A stretch of 64,000 nt of DNA, from positions 1-64,000 of the forward strand of contig NZ_MVOC01000003.1 of the NCBI RefSeq assembly GCF_002043095.1, written 5' to 3'. Shown piece after piece: positions 33,738 to 42,518 of the stretch. A program made the translations under genes and the position numbers. Numbering within the stretch: the stretch's first letter is position 1; each line of letters begins with the position of its first letter. Source of the DNA: Mycobacterium sp. AT1. Lineage in GTDB: Bacteria > Actinomycetota > Actinomycetes > Mycobacteriales > Mycobacteriaceae. The notes under the pieces were generated by a model. The model ran no database searches, was not told where the DNA came from, and saw nothing but the letters and a program-made list of their open reading frames with translations.

Positions 33738-33740
33738 ACG

Positions 33741-34373
33741 CTAGAGCATCGCCCCGAACATGAGGGCCATTCCTGCGGCCATCATCGCTTGGGAGGCGGT
33801 CCCGAGGAATCGGTGGGACGGTTGCGACGGTTCGGCCTTGCGCTCGCCGAAGTATCGGTAGAGCCACCACAACACCGCGAGAGCGAAACCCACGGCGCAC
33901 AGCCAGTTGACACCGGTGATGAACGGTGGAGTTCCGGAGCTGTCCGCGGCGTCGGGCATCTCCATCCCGGGCATGCCGGGCATGGAATGGTGCCCGCCAG
34001 GGCCCCCGGCCGGACTCGTACCGCCGCTCGTCGCGGGTAACAGGCTGCCGCTCATGACGGCATACATCCAGACCATCGCCAGCATCATCGCCGCGTGGTA
34101 CGCGTTGATGCCGCGGTGGCCGGAACGAGCGAGGGTGAAGGCGAAGAACCAGACCGCTGCCACCGCGAAGAAGAGCATCGGACCCGTCGTGGGTAGCGTC
34201 ATTCCCCAGGGCCACGCCATCACCACCATCGCCAGGGCCATGACGAGGTGCAGCACCTGGCTGACGATGTGCGTCCACACCCGCCGCCCAGTGGCGATGG
34301 CGTACCCGCATTCGGCCGCGCTCAACAGGAACAGCGCGGTGACGATCCAGCGCAACAGCAAATCCGGGATCAT
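33741..34373 (-). CDS. DUF5134-type membrane protein, Met/His-rich loop (copy a)
   Basis: A 210-residue membrane protein with about five TM helices; helices 2-4 contain A-L-A-M-V-V-M-A-W-P-W-G and a conserved His-containing segment H-R-G-I-N-A-Y-H-A-A-M-M. Between helices 4 and 5 is H-H-S-M-P-G-M-P-G-M-E-M, a Met-rich motif of the kind that binds Cu(I). The stop is three bases from that of the convergent anti-sigma gene. Paralogues at 41166-41894 and 43883-44461. Function unknown; copper binding inferred. The family name is from memory. Confidence 0.7.
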   Translation of the reverse strand: MIPDLLLRWIVTALFLLSAAECGYAIATGRRVWTHIVSQVLHLVMALAMVVMAWPWGMTLPTTGPMLFFAVAAVWFFAFTLARSGHRGINAYHAAMMLAMVWMYAVMSGSLLPATSGGTSPAGGPGGHHSMPGMPGMEMPDAADSSGTPPFITGVNWLCAVGFALAVLWWLYRYFGERKAEPSQPSHRFLGTASQAMMAAGMALMFGAML

Positions 34374-34564
34374 CGTGGTCCCGGCTGACTTGGGCGGTCG
34401 GATTCGTCTGCTGAGGTGCGGTTCACGCTGTACAAGGCTCCGTTTCGACTGTCGGGGTTCGTGTGCAATGGTCGGAGCCGACGCAAGGAAAGTTCCGACG
34501 ACTTCCAAGGTCTACGACCAGCCGTCGTAGTCTGGACGCAGTACCCGTGCGCTGGTGAAAGGTC

Positions 34565-36553
34565 GTGACCGTGAAAACTGGGCACACACCGAAACTGGAT
34601 TCCGGGGTGACGATACTTCGCCCGGTTCCGACGCTGGTTGCAGCTGTGGTGGCCACGGCGGCCGGCCTAGCGTGGTACGCGCTGGTGACAGGCGGGCGCG
34701 TCTACGCCTCGACGGGGAACTCCTATCCCGGTGTCCTGACGGCAGTGGTCGAACCCGTCGGGTACTTCCTCGCGACGCTGGCCGGTGTGCTGTCGTTCGG
34801 TGGCCTGGTGTTCGTCGTCACGACTGCGCTTCCCGATGCACGGGGTGTGATCGACGGGGGTGCGTTCCGCGCCCATCTGATGGTCGAACGGGCATCAACG
34901 CTGTGGGCGATCGCGGCGACGGCGATGGTGCTCGTCCAAGCCGCTAGCGACGCCGGAGTGTCGGTGACGCGCTTGCTCGTCAGTGGCAGGGTGGCGGAGT
35001 CGCTACAGGCCTCGGAGATGTCGCGGGCGTGGGTCGTAGTGGCGATTGCCGCCGTCGTCGTGACGTTGGCAGCGCGGCTGTCGGTGCGATGGGTCACCCA
35101 CGCGCTGCTGCTGCTTCCGGCTCTCATCGGGGTCGTGGCCGTCCCGGTGAGCGGAAATGCCGGGCAGGGGCCGGACCACGACTACGCGACCAGTGCCGCC
35201 ATCGTGTTCGTAGCGGCACTCGCGACGCTTGTCGGTGTCAGAGTGGCGGCGGCGACTGCACCGCCGGTGAAGGAATCCGGCTACCGCATCATGGTGATGC
35301 AGACGGTGTGCGGCGCGATCGTTCTTGGCTACGGCGCCATGCTGTTGGCGTCATTGCTTGGCTCAGGCGGTTTGTTTGGCACGACGTACGGATGGGCCGG
35401 AGCCATCAGCGCGGGAGTGCTGCTGGTGGTGTGGGCGAGCGACCTGATCGCGCTGGCGTCGTTGCGGCGCGGCGGACGCTCATCTGGCTCCACGGGCCAG
35501 GTCGCGGGCGCGGTGGCAATGATCGCCGTGGTGGCGTTGACCGCGTCGATGGCGACCCAGCCTGCGCCGAGATTCCTCGAGCACGAGTTCACCACGTGGG
35601 ACATCTTCCTGGGGTACGACCTGCCGGACCCGCCGAGCGTGCTGACGATCCTGACCGTGTGGCGCTTCGACGCCTTCATCGGAGTTGGCGCGGTCCTGAT
35701 GGGCAGCGCGTACGTGCTCGGCTACGTCCGACTGCGTCGGCGCGGTGACGCCTGGCCGGCCGGTCGGTTGCTGGCCTGGCTGGTGGGCTGCCTGATGCTG
35801 CTGTTCACCAGCAGTTCGGGGGTGAAGGCCTACGGCTCGGCGATGTTCAGCGTGCACATGGCCGAGCACATGACGTTGAACATGTTCGTCCCAGTGCTTC
35901 TCGTGTTGGGCGGCCCGGTCACCCTGGCGCTGCGGACGCTGCCGTCCGCGGGGGACGGCAACCCCCCGGGTCCTCGGGAATGGGTGTTGTGGCTGGGGCA
36001 CTCGAAGGCGACCGCGCTGCTCGCCAACCCGATCGTGGCGTTCATCCTGTTCGTGGCTTCGTTGTACGCCGTCTACTTCACGCCGATCTTCGACACCTTG
36101 ATCCGCTATCACTGGGGTCACGAGTTGATGAGCGTGCACTTCCTGCTGGTCGGCTATCTGTTCTTCTGGGGAATCATCGGAATCGACCCGGGTCCCCGCA
36201 AGCTCCCGTTCTTGGGCCGGCTCGGGCTTCTGTTCGCCGTCATGCCGTTTCACGCGTTCTTCGGGATCGCGACGATGACGATGAACACCGCGATGGGTGA
36301 GCAGTTCTATCGATTCGTCGGTCTTCCGTGGTTGTCGAGCATCCAGAGCGACCAACATCTCGGCGGCGCGATCGCGTGGGGATCGAGCGAATTGCCGGTG
36401 ATCCTGGTGGTCGTCGCGCTCGTCGCTCAGTGGGCGCGGCAGGATCGGCGGGTATCCGTTCGGTCCGATCGGCGTGCCGAATCCGACTATGCCGACGACG
36501 AATTCGACGCCTACAACGCGATGTTGCGCGAACTGGCCCGCACTCGTCGCTGA
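34565..36553 (+). CDS. CopD-CtaG fusion membrane protein (Rv0102-like)
   Basis: A 662-residue protein with around 14 TM helices. The N-terminal half is a CopD-type copper-resistance domain. The C-terminal half is a CtaG/caa3-type domain with [23 protein letters not shown] and P-F-H-A-F-F-G-I-A, His/Met motifs that carry copper for cytochrome oxidase assembly. The same fusion occurs as Rv0102 of M. tuberculosis next to ctpB. It starts at GTG 34565. Divergent from the DUF5134 copy a gene; no match to the shared ECF promoter was found in front of it. Confidence 0.88.
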   Translation: MTVKTGHTPKLDSGVTILRPVPTLVAAVVATAAGLAWYALVTGGRVYASTGNSYPGVLTAVVEPVGYFLATLAGVLSFGGLVFVVTTALPDARGVIDGGAFRAHLMVERASTLWAIAATAMVLVQAASDAGVSVTRLLVSGRVAESLQASEMSRAWVVVAIAAVVVTLAARLSVRWVTHALLLLPALIGVVAVPVSGNAGQGPDHDYATSAAIVFVAALATLVGVRVAAATAPPVKESGYRIMVMQTVCGAIVLGYGAMLLASLLGSGGLFGTTYGWAGAISAGVLLVVWASDLIALASLRRGGRSSGSTGQVAGAVAMIAVVALTASMATQPAPRFLEHEFTTWDIFLGYDLPDPPSVLTILTVWRFDAFIGVGAVLMGSAYVLGYVRLRRRGDAWPAGRLLAWLVGCLMLLFTSSSGVKAYGSAMFSVHMAEHMTLNMFVPVLLVLGGPVTLALRTLPSAGDGNPPGPREWVLWLGHSKATALLANPIVAFILFVASLYAVYFTPIFDTLIRYHWGHELMSVHFLLVGYLFFWGIIGIDPGPRKLPFLGRLGLLFAVMPFHAFFGIATMTMNTAMGEQFYRFVGLPWLSSIQSDQHLGGAIAWGSSELPVILVVVALVAQWARQDRRVSVRSDRRAESDYADDEFDAYNAMLRELARTRR

Positions 36554-36579
36554 AAATGAAAAACCATCCAAATTGCTAG

Positions 36580-36607
36580 GGAACTCGTCGGTGCCGCCGT
36601 GCGACTA
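36580..36607 (+). promoter_or_regulatory. ECF-type promoter GGAACT-N16-CGACTA (CbiM-like gene)
   Basis: GGAACT at 36580-36585, 16 bases, CGACTA at 36602-36607, 50 bases before the CbiM-like start. It lies in the gap after the CopD-CtaG gene, so the permease has its own promoter. Confidence 0.72.
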
Positions 36608-36657
36608 TTCACCAGGGGGGCAGGTCGCGTCCCGGTGGAGGAAAGGCGGGCGCCGCA

Positions 36658-37335
36658 GTGCACATCGAACCGGGAATCGTCGAGGGTCCGAAGATAATCC
36701 TGAGTTACGTCACTGCCGGTGGCGCTGGGGCCTACGCGCTATACCTGGCGGGACAGCTGTTCAAGGATCGCGGACTGGGTGCGCTGGTGGCCCGCACGGC
36801 GGCGACCACCGCCCTGGTGTTCGTCTTCTTCCAGGTGTTCCCGCACTACCCGGTGGGCGTGTCGGAAGTGCACCTCATCCTGGGCTCGACGCTGTTCCTC
36901 ATCTTCGGTGCGGCACCGGCGGCGTTTGGTTTGGCCGGTGGCCTGTTGTTGCAGGGACTGTTCTTCGCGCCCTTCGACCTGCCGCAATACGGCATGAACG
37001 TGACCACGCTACTGGTGCCGCTGTTCGCCCTGCAGTTCGTCGCACGCAAGGTGATCGCTCCGGAGACTCCCTACGTGCAGCTGAAGTACCGTCAGGCACT
37101 TGCACTTTCGACGACCTACCAGGCGGGGATCGTGTCGTGGGTTGCCTTCTGGGCCCTTTACGGTGAGGGTTTCGCCAGTCAGACCGTCACAGACATCGTG
37201 ACCTTCGGCGCCGCCTACATGCTAGTGATCATCGTCGAACCCCTCGCGGATCTCGGTGTCCTGGCAGCCGCCAAGGGGCTGCACAAGATGCAGAACAACC
37301 CCATCCTCGAGCGCCGCCTGTTCAACCCTGCCTAG
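36658..37335 (+). CDS. CbiM-like metal ECF permease, stand-alone
   Basis: A 225-residue membrane protein with about six TM helices. It starts with GTG giving fMet-His-Ile-Glu-Pro-Gly, the CbiM/NikM N-terminus in which His2 coordinates the incoming Co or Ni ion. A second conserved region, V-G-V-S-E-V-H-L-I-L-G, corresponds to the metal-site His of CbiM. No CbiN, CbiQ or CbiO gene is nearby; the only ECF energy module in the window belongs to the thiamine system. Solitary CbiM proteins may transport without ATPase or use a shared module. Substrate cobalt, nickel or copper unresolved. Confidence 0.75.
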   Translation: MHIEPGIVEGPKIILSYVTAGGAGAYALYLAGQLFKDRGLGALVARTAATTALVFVFFQVFPHYPVGVSEVHLILGSTLFLIFGAAPAAFGLAGGLLLQGLFFAPFDLPQYGMNVTTLLVPLFALQFVARKVIAPETPYVQLKYRQALALSTTYQAGIVSWVAFWALYGEGFASQTVTDIVTFGAAYMLVIIVEPLADLGVLAAAKGLHKMQNNPILERRLFNPA

Positions 37336-37340
37336 ACGCC

Positions 37341-37368
37341 GGAACCATCACCCCGGTTCGTCCGACTA
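37341..37368 (+). promoter_or_regulatory. ECF-type promoter GGAACC-N16-CGACTA
   Basis: GGAACC at 37341-37346, 16 bases, CGACTA at 37363-37368, 35 bases before the small membrane protein gene and just after the CbiM-like stop. Confidence 0.72.
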
Positions 37369-37403
37369 CTGATTGGGCCCGTCGACCGCGCCCAGTTGAG
37401 GAG

Positions 37404-37859
37404 ATGGACGTGGCCGGTAAGGCGCGCACTGTCGAGCGCATGCTGGACGACATCGAACACCACGTGCTGGAAGAAGTCTGGCTCGGACGCCGCCGTTCGG
37501 TGATTGGATGGGCACTCGTGGGATCGCTGTTTGCGACGGTGATGTTGTGGCGGATCGACGTCGCGGGCTACGTGCCGACCGCCGCCGTGGTGATGCTCTC
37601 AACCGCATCGATTCTGTCTGGACTGGCGCTTGCCGTGCGTCGCTATCGTTGGTGCTGCGTCGCGGCGTACAGCTGTGGACTCGCATCGGTCGTCGGGATT
37701 GGCGCCTTTTGGTGGGTCCGGACGGGCCGCCCCGACACACCTTTGACATGGTTGATCATCGCTGACATCGCCGTCGTGACGCTAACCGTCCATTGGCTCG
37801 CGGTGATCGTCACACCCATTGAACGGTCGCAGCCTGATATAAGGTTCGCGAATCCTTGA
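37404..37859 (+). CDS. Small four-helix membrane protein, unknown function
   Basis: A 151-residue protein: a charged N-terminus (V-E-R-M-L-D-D-I-E-H-H-V-L-E-E-V-W) followed by four TM helices, with W-C-C and C-G between helices 2 and 3. TTGAGGAG sits just before the ATG. Not recognised as a named family. Its own ECF-type promoter places it in the putative metal regulon, and the paired His and Cys residues could bind metal. Confidence 0.75.
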   Translation: MDVAGKARTVERMLDDIEHHVLEEVWLGRRRSVIGWALVGSLFATVMLWRIDVAGYVPTAAVVMLSTASILSGLALAVRRYRWCCVAAYSCGLASVVGIGAFWWVRTGRPDTPLTWLIIADIAVVTLTVHWLAVIVTPIERSQPDIRFANP

Positions 37860-37892
37860 GTGAGAAGTGCAATCTACGGCCGAGTCGCCCTC

Positions 37893-38033
37893 TTATGCAG
37901 TAGTTTTCGTCATCGGCTTATTGCAGCTCACTTCTGAGTGAGCACTGTCCGAACAGCAGGGGCAGTCCTTTTCGTATCGCAGCGTAGATCCGCATTCACT
38001 GCATTCGTACCGATCTCCGGACTTTCGAACCAT
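37893..38033 (-). CDS. 46-residue Cys-rich peptide, possible metallothionein (MymT-like)
   Basis: A very small protein with six cysteines: Y-E-C-S-E-C-G-S-T-L then D-C-P-C-C and a final S-C-N-K-P-M. The spacing is reminiscent of the copper metallothionein MymT (C-x-C pairs and a late Cys before a small C-terminal tail), but it also resembles a mini zinc ribbon. AAGCAGGAGG precedes the ATG at 38033 with ideal spacing, which fixes the start; the frame is open 25 codons further up without other support. It is 135 bp downstream of the Cu-ATPase gene on the same strand and may be cotranscribed. Confidence 0.75.
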   Translation of the reverse strand: MVRKSGDRYECSECGSTLRYEKDCPCCSDSAHSEVSCNKPMTKTTA

Positions 38034-38168
38034 CTGGCGTCCTCCTGCTTCGTGAAACTGCCCCACGTTGGGGCGTACACCGCATCGGCGGGAGGAGCTA
38101 TTCTGCACCTAGACGGCGCGCCATTCGGCGTAGTCGTCGCCGGAGGCGACAGTCACCCCGTTCCGCCG

Positions 38169-40466
38169 TCAACGTCGAACGTCCGCCGCGTCGACGGCGT
38201 GTTCTTCCTGGGCCGCGGTGCGATCTCGGTGCGGCCCGAAGTTGCGCAGCCGCAAGCTATTCGACACCACGAAGAACGACGAGAACGCCATCGCCGCCCC
38301 GGCGACCAACGGGTTGAGCAGTCCCAGTGCGGCGACGGGGATGGCGGCGACGTTGTAGGCGAAGGCCCACACCAAGTTGGTTTTGATCGTGCGCATCGTG
38401 GCGGCGGCGAGGTCGAGTGCTTGCGGCACGACCGCCAGGTCGTCACGGACGAGGATGATGTCGGCGGCGCCAATGGCGACGTCGGTGCCCCGACCGATGG
38501 CCATGCCCAGGTCGGCGCAGGCCAGTGCGGGTCCGTCGTTGATGCCGTCCCCGACCATCGCCACCACGCGGCCGTGCCCGCGGAGTTGCTCGATGACGTC
38601 GACCTTGCCGTCCGGCAGGACGTCGGCGATGACCTCGTCGATGCCAACGCGCGCGGCGACGGCGGCTGCGGACTCGGGGTTGTCACCAGTCAGAAGGACG
38701 GTCCGCAGTCCGCGTGCATGCAAGGCGGCGACGGCATCGGCCGCGGTTTCCTTCACGGTGTCGGACACCGCGATGACACCACATGGCTCGCCGTCGACTT
38801 CGACGAAGACCACGGTCTCGCCCCGGGTTTCGGCATGCCGCCGGGCTGCAATCATGATCTGGGATTCGCGCGCCGGCGCGATCCACGACGGCTTGCCGAC
38901 ACGCACCGATCGGCCGGACACCACGCCCGTGACACCGCGGCCCGGCACCGCGCGAAAGTCGTCAACCGTCCCGTAGTCGGCAGACGCCGCAGTGATCGCA
39001 ATCCCGACGGCATGTTCGGAGGCCGATTCGACGGCCGCCGCGAATCCGAGGACGGCATCCGCATTCCATCCGTGTGCCGCCACCACGGCGCTGACCGTCA
39101 GCCGACCGGTCGTGAGGGTGCCGGTCTTGTCGAAGACGACGGTGTCCACGGCACGCGTCGCCTCCAGCGCCCGGTGGCCCTTGAGGAAGATGCCCAGTTG
39201 GGCCCCCCGGCCCGACGCCACCATCATGGCAGTCGGTGTGGCCAGGCCCAGCGCGCATGGGCAGGCGATGACCAGCACCGCCAGTGCCGCCGCGAACGCG
39301 CGGTCGGGTCCGCCGCCAGCGATCAACCACACGGTCGCGGTCAGGGCTGAGATGACGAACACGCAGGGCACGAAAATCGAAGCAATGCGGTCGGCGAGAC
39401 GCTGCGTGTCAGCCTTCTGCGTCTGGGCCTCCTCCACCAGGCGGACCATCCCGGCGAATTGAGTGTCGGCACCAACTGCGGCGGCCTCGACGATCAGCCT
39501 GCCGTCCAACACGACCGTGCCACCGATGACACTGTCGCCCGGATCCACCCGCAGCGGCTTTGCCTCCCCGGTCATGGCGCTCATGTCGACGGCGGCCGAG
39601 CCCTCCATCACGAGACCGTCCGCGGCGATCGTCTGACCGGGGCGCACGACGAAGCGGTGCTGCTCCTTGAGTTCGTCGGCCGGGATGGTCATCTCCGACC
39701 CGTCGGCCAGCAGGATGACGACGTCCTTTGCGCTCAGCGCCGCCAGAGCGCGCAACGCTCCGCCCGCCTTGGACTTGGCGCGGGCCTCGAAGTACCGCCC
39801 GGCCAGGACGAAGACGGTGACGCCCGCTGCGACTTCGAAGTAGATGGCGTCACTGCCCAGCAATGCCTGCCAGATGCCGCGGCCGCTGCCGCTGGAATGG
39901 TGGTTTCCGAACACGGTGTAGAGCGACCAGATGCTCGCTGCGGTGATGCCAACGGAGATCAGCGTTTCCATGGATGCGTTGCCATGGCGAGCCTGGCGCA
40001 GAGCCGCCCGGTGAAAGGGCCAGGCGGCCCACGTCACGACGGGCACGGCCAAGGCGGTGAGCACCCATTCCCAACCGGTGAAGCGAGTGCTGGGCACGAC
40101 GGCGAACATCACCGACAGATCGGCCAGCGGGACGAAGAGGACTGCCGCGACGGCCAATCTGATCATCAGGTGGCGGGCGTGGTCGGAGTCGGGATCGACG
40201 TCGCGGTCACCACCCGTTACGCGAGGCTGCGCTTCGTAGCCAGCGCGCTCGACGGCGTCGCACAATTCCTGCGGGGACAGATCCGAGCCTGCCTCGACCG
40301 TGGCCACCCGGGTGGCGAAGTTCACTGATGCCCTGACTCCGGGGAGTTTGTTCAACGACGACTCGACCCGGCCCGCACATGCAGCACACGACATGCCCGC
40401 TACGTCGAGTTGCACTCGGTGTGCATCGGCCGTGCCATCGCTCGCCACGGCGGTTGTCATGGACAT
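38169..40466 (-). CDS. Copper-translocating P1B-type ATPase (CtpA/CtpB-like)
   Basis: A 765-residue ATPase. An N-terminal HMA domain has G-M-S-C-A-A-C at 24-30; eight TM helices include the Cys-Pro-Cys ion site (I-A-C-P-C-A-L-G); D-K-T-G-T is the phosphorylation site, and T-G-D-N and G-D-G-I-N-D-G-P-A follow. The usual S-E-H-P motif reads S-E-H-A. It moves Cu(I) across the membrane. Start at ATG 40466 with GGTGGAG upstream; a GTG four codons earlier is possible. The GGAACT-N16-CGACTT promoter lies between this gene and the divergent sigma factor gene. Confidence 0.93.
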   Translation of the reverse strand: MSMTTAVASDGTADAHRVQLDVAGMSCAACAGRVESSLNKLPGVRASVNFATRVATVEAGSDLSPQELCDAVERAGYEAQPRVTGGDRDVDPDSDHARHLMIRLAVAAVLFVPLADLSVMFAVVPSTRFTGWEWVLTALAVPVVTWAAWPFHRAALRQARHGNASMETLISVGITAASIWSLYTVFGNHHSSGSGRGIWQALLGSDAIYFEVAAGVTVFVLAGRYFEARAKSKAGGALRALAALSAKDVVILLADGSEMTIPADELKEQHRFVVRPGQTIAADGLVMEGSAAVDMSAMTGEAKPLRVDPGDSVIGGTVVLDGRLIVEAAAVGADTQFAGMVRLVEEAQTQKADTQRLADRIASIFVPCVFVISALTATVWLIAGGGPDRAFAAALAVLVIACPCALGLATPTAMMVASGRGAQLGIFLKGHRALEATRAVDTVVFDKTGTLTTGRLTVSAVVAAHGWNADAVLGFAAAVESASEHAVGIAITAASADYGTVDDFRAVPGRGVTGVVSGRSVRVGKPSWIAPARESQIMIAARRHAETRGETVVFVEVDGEPCGVIAVSDTVKETAADAVAALHARGLRTVLLTGDNPESAAAVAARVGIDEVIADVLPDGKVDVIEQLRGHGRVVAMVGDGINDGPALACADLGMAIGRGTDVAIGAADIILVRDDLAVVPQALDLAAATMRTIKTNLVWAFAYNVAAIPVAALGLLNPLVAGAAMAFSSFFVVSNSLRLRNFGPHRDRTAAQEEHAVDAADVRR

Positions 40467-40520
40467 CGTCGACTCCACCTCATCTTCAACCGACTGCGCC
40501 CCTTGGCGCCCTAGGAAACA

Positions 40521-40548
40521 AAGTCGTCACAGTGCTGCGAAGAGTTCC
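40521..40548 (-). promoter_or_regulatory. ECF-type promoter GGAACT-N16-CGACTT (Cu ATPase)
   Basis: Minus strand: GGAACT at 40548-40543, 16 bases, CGACTT at 40526-40521, 55 bases before the ATPase start. It lies in the divergent region shared with the sigma factor gene. Confidence 0.75.
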
Positions 40549-40576
40549 CGAAGCCGATGCCTTAAGCTCCGTACTC

Positions 40577-41128
40577 GTGGCGACATGCGATGATGACGAG
40601 GTTACTCACCTCGCCAAAGCTGCAGGCCGAGGCGACCGTGCCGCTCTCACCCAGTTCATCGAGGCCACCCAGCGCGACGTCTGGCGGACTGTCGCCTATC
40701 TGGCCGACCCGGCCAGCGCAGACGACCTGACGCAGGAGACCTTCCTGCGGGCGATCAAGTCCTTGCCCCGTTTCAGCGGCCGTTCGACGGCGAAGACCTG
40801 GTTGATGTCCATTGCCCGTCGGGTGGTCGTCGACCAGATCCGCTACAACACCAGCCGGCCCCGACCTGCGTACGTCCTGGATTTGGACGACGTACTAGGC
40901 GCCCGCCGGGGCGGCGACCGGATCGAAGAGATGGTCGAGATCCGAATGCTTCTCGACGGACTGGACGCCGAGCGCCGCGAGGCCCTCGTGCTGACCCAGG
41001 TTCTCGGGCTGACCTACGCCGAGGCCGCCGAGGTCAGCGGGTGCCCCATCGGCACGATCCGCTCGAGGGTGGCCCGGGCGCGCGACGATTTGTTGCGGGC
41101 TGTCAACGAGGAAGGCTGCGCGGGATAG
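40577..41128 (+). CDS. sigC: ECF RNA polymerase sigma factor, SigC-like
   Basis: A 183-residue sigma factor with region 2 (F-I-E-A-T-Q-R-D-V-W-R-T-V-A-Y-L, D-D-L-T-Q-E-T-F-L-R-A, T-A-K-T-W-L-M-S-I-A-R-R-V-V) and region 4 (L-T-Q-V-L-G-L-T-Y-A-E-A-A-E-V-S-G-C-P-I-G-T-I-R-S-R-V-A-R-A-R). It matches M. tuberculosis SigC along its length. GTG 40577 gives a start that lines up with SigC; the frame is open to 40379. It lies divergent from the Cu ATPase inside a cluster of copper genes, consistent with reports linking SigC to copper acquisition. It is the likely reader of the GGAAC-N16-CGAC promoters. Confidence 0.9.
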   Translation: MATCDDDEVTHLAKAAGRGDRAALTQFIEATQRDVWRTVAYLADPASADDLTQETFLRAIKSLPRFSGRSTAKTWLMSIARRVVVDQIRYNTSRPRPAYVLDLDDVLGARRGGDRIEEMVEIRMLLDGLDAERREALVLTQVLGLTYAEAAEVSGCPIGTIRSRVARARDDLLRAVNEEGCAG

Positions 41129-41165
41129 CTCCGAGGTACCGGGCCAAGCTGGTCTCACCCGCGCG

Positions 41166-41894
41166 CTAGTGCATCGGCGGCATGGCGATCGCAAGGAGCT
41201 CCATGCCGTAGAACATGTAACCCATCGACAGCGCCATGATCGCCATCAACGTGCGGTTTTTCCAATCAGACACGACGAGGTGACCGCCGGTGTGACATTC
41301 CCGATCATGGCGCACCTCTGCGTTTGTCGACTGTGATGTCGCTGAACCTGCGGTCGCGGGTTGTCGCATCGTCACTCGTTGTACGGCAATCCCTTTGGGC
41401 ACCAGCTCGTAAGGGAGCCAATGGCGGTTCTCCCGGTGGCGAACGTCATCCGGCAGGACGTTCCCAGCCCAGCCGAACGTCTCGATGGCGAACCACGACA
41501 CGAGAACGAAGACCAGGATCGCGTTCCAGTCCGTCATCGGGTACCACATGTAGGCCATCGCCGCCTGCTGCGCCAGCAACAGAATCCAGAGCAGGTTCAC
41601 GCTCTGTCCGCGGACGAACTTGGTGAGCAGATAGCCGACGATCGCGATCGACGTGGCCATGAAGAACCACATCTGCCACGCGGACGGCAGCCAGTTCCAG
41701 TGGTACGACATCGACAGGAACATGTAGATCATCGACAGCGCCATCGCGGTGTGTCCGGCGTGGAACCACCTGTTCGCGTGCCCGAAGATCAGGCATGGTA
41801 GGTGATGAAGGACGCCGAGGGCGAGGCCGACGGAGAACACGATGCTCACCCAGCCGGGAAAGTAATCCGGGCCGGAGGTCAGGACGTCGGGCAT
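41166..41894 (-). CDS. DUF5134-type membrane protein, His/Met-rich (copy b)
   Basis: A 242-residue membrane protein with about six TM helices. The helices carry H-H-L-P-C, H-A-G-H-T-A-M-A-L-S-M-I-Y-M-F, and a last helix M-A-I-M-A-L-S-M-G-Y-M-F-Y ending M-P-P-M-H. The soluble loop near 170-200 contains Cys and His. It starts inside the end of the blaI-like gene (16-base overlap), so the two are translated together. Same broad type as copies a and c. Role unknown, probably metal binding in or at the membrane. Confidence 0.7.
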   Translation of the reverse strand: MPDVLTSGPDYFPGWVSIVFSVGLALGVLHHLPCLIFGHANRWFHAGHTAMALSMIYMFLSMSYHWNWLPSAWQMWFFMATSIAIVGYLLTKFVRGQSVNLLWILLLAQQAAMAYMWYPMTDWNAILVFVLVSWFAIETFGWAGNVLPDDVRHRENRHWLPYELVPKGIAVQRVTMRQPATAGSATSQSTNAEVRHDRECHTGGHLVVSDWKNRTLMAIMALSMGYMFYGMELLAIAMPPMH

Positions 41895-42301
41895 GGAACG
41901 GCTCCTTGGTTGAACGTCTCGAGGCGGTGACCGTCGACCTCGGCAAGCGCGCGCCGCAGCGCGGCGGTCTCGTCCAGTCCGACCTGTCCGACGAAGTGCA
42001 CGAGCGCGGCCTGCCGGTCAACCCGGTCGGCGACCTGGTTCAAGGCGTCGACCATCAAACGGGCCACCAGTTCGTCACGCCCGTGGACCGGGGCGTACCG
42101 AAAGGCTCGGTCGTCTCGGATTTCCCGCACCAGATTCTTGCCGGCAAGCCGGTGCAAGACGGTCATGATGGTGGTGTAGGCCATTTCACGGCGGGAACAG
42201 AGGGCCTCCCGGACCTCGCGTACCGTCTGCGGTCCGCCGGTATCCCAGAGGTGGTCCATCACCGCCCGTTCGAGGTCGCCCAGACGTCTCAGCTTCGCCA
42301 T
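41879..42301 (-). CDS. BlaI/MecI/CopY-family repressor
   Basis: A 140-residue winged-helix repressor: L-R-R-L-G-D-L-E-R-A-V-M-D-H-L-W, then V-R-E-V-R-E-A-L and A-Y-T-T-I-M-T-V-L-H-R-L with K-N-L-V-R wing, all typical of BlaI. Copper-responsive CopY proteins end in C-x-C...C-x-C; this one has a single Cys near its end, so direct copper sensing by that motif is unlikely. No BlaR1 sensor is adjacent. Cotranscribed with DUF5134 copy b and preceded by an ECF-type promoter. Confidence 0.88.
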   Translation of the reverse strand: MAKLRRLGDLERAVMDHLWDTGGPQTVREVREALCSRREMAYTTIMTVLHRLAGKNLVREIRDDRAFRYAPVHGRDELVARLMVDALNQVADRVDRQAALVHFVGQVGLDETAALRRALAEVDGHRLETFNQGAVPCPTS

Positions 42302-42346
42302 GTCCCCGTTTCCGTTTCCGTAGCCACTGCAGGGGCGTTTGGTACT

Positions 42347-42374
42347 AAGTCGTGAGAAGACGAGGGTTGGTTCC
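42347..42374 (-). promoter_or_regulatory. ECF-type promoter GGAACC-N16-CGACTT (blaI-like gene)
   Basis: Minus strand: GGAACC at 42374-42369, 16 bases, CGACTT at 42352-42347, 45 bases before the repressor start. Confidence 0.75.
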
Positions 42375-42518
42375 CCGCTGGTCGTTTTGGGGCTCATCGA
42401 ACACGGGTGAAAAGAGCAACAGGTGGCGTCGCTCCTCGGGTCACGGGTGTCCGGACAGGAGTGATCCGACACCCGTGCCGGGGCCGACACGATCGAGTGG
42501 CCCGGCGCCAACGAATGG

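Noticed and set aside
34395..34425. TGAACC-N19-CGACCG upstream of DUF5134 copy a
   Set aside because: First base and spacing both differ from the eight good sites; kept out of the regulon list.
40509..40540. GGAAAC upstream of sigC as an autoregulatory promoter
   Set aside because: No CGAC box at 16 bp; the match is only to the -35 half, so autoregulation is not supported.
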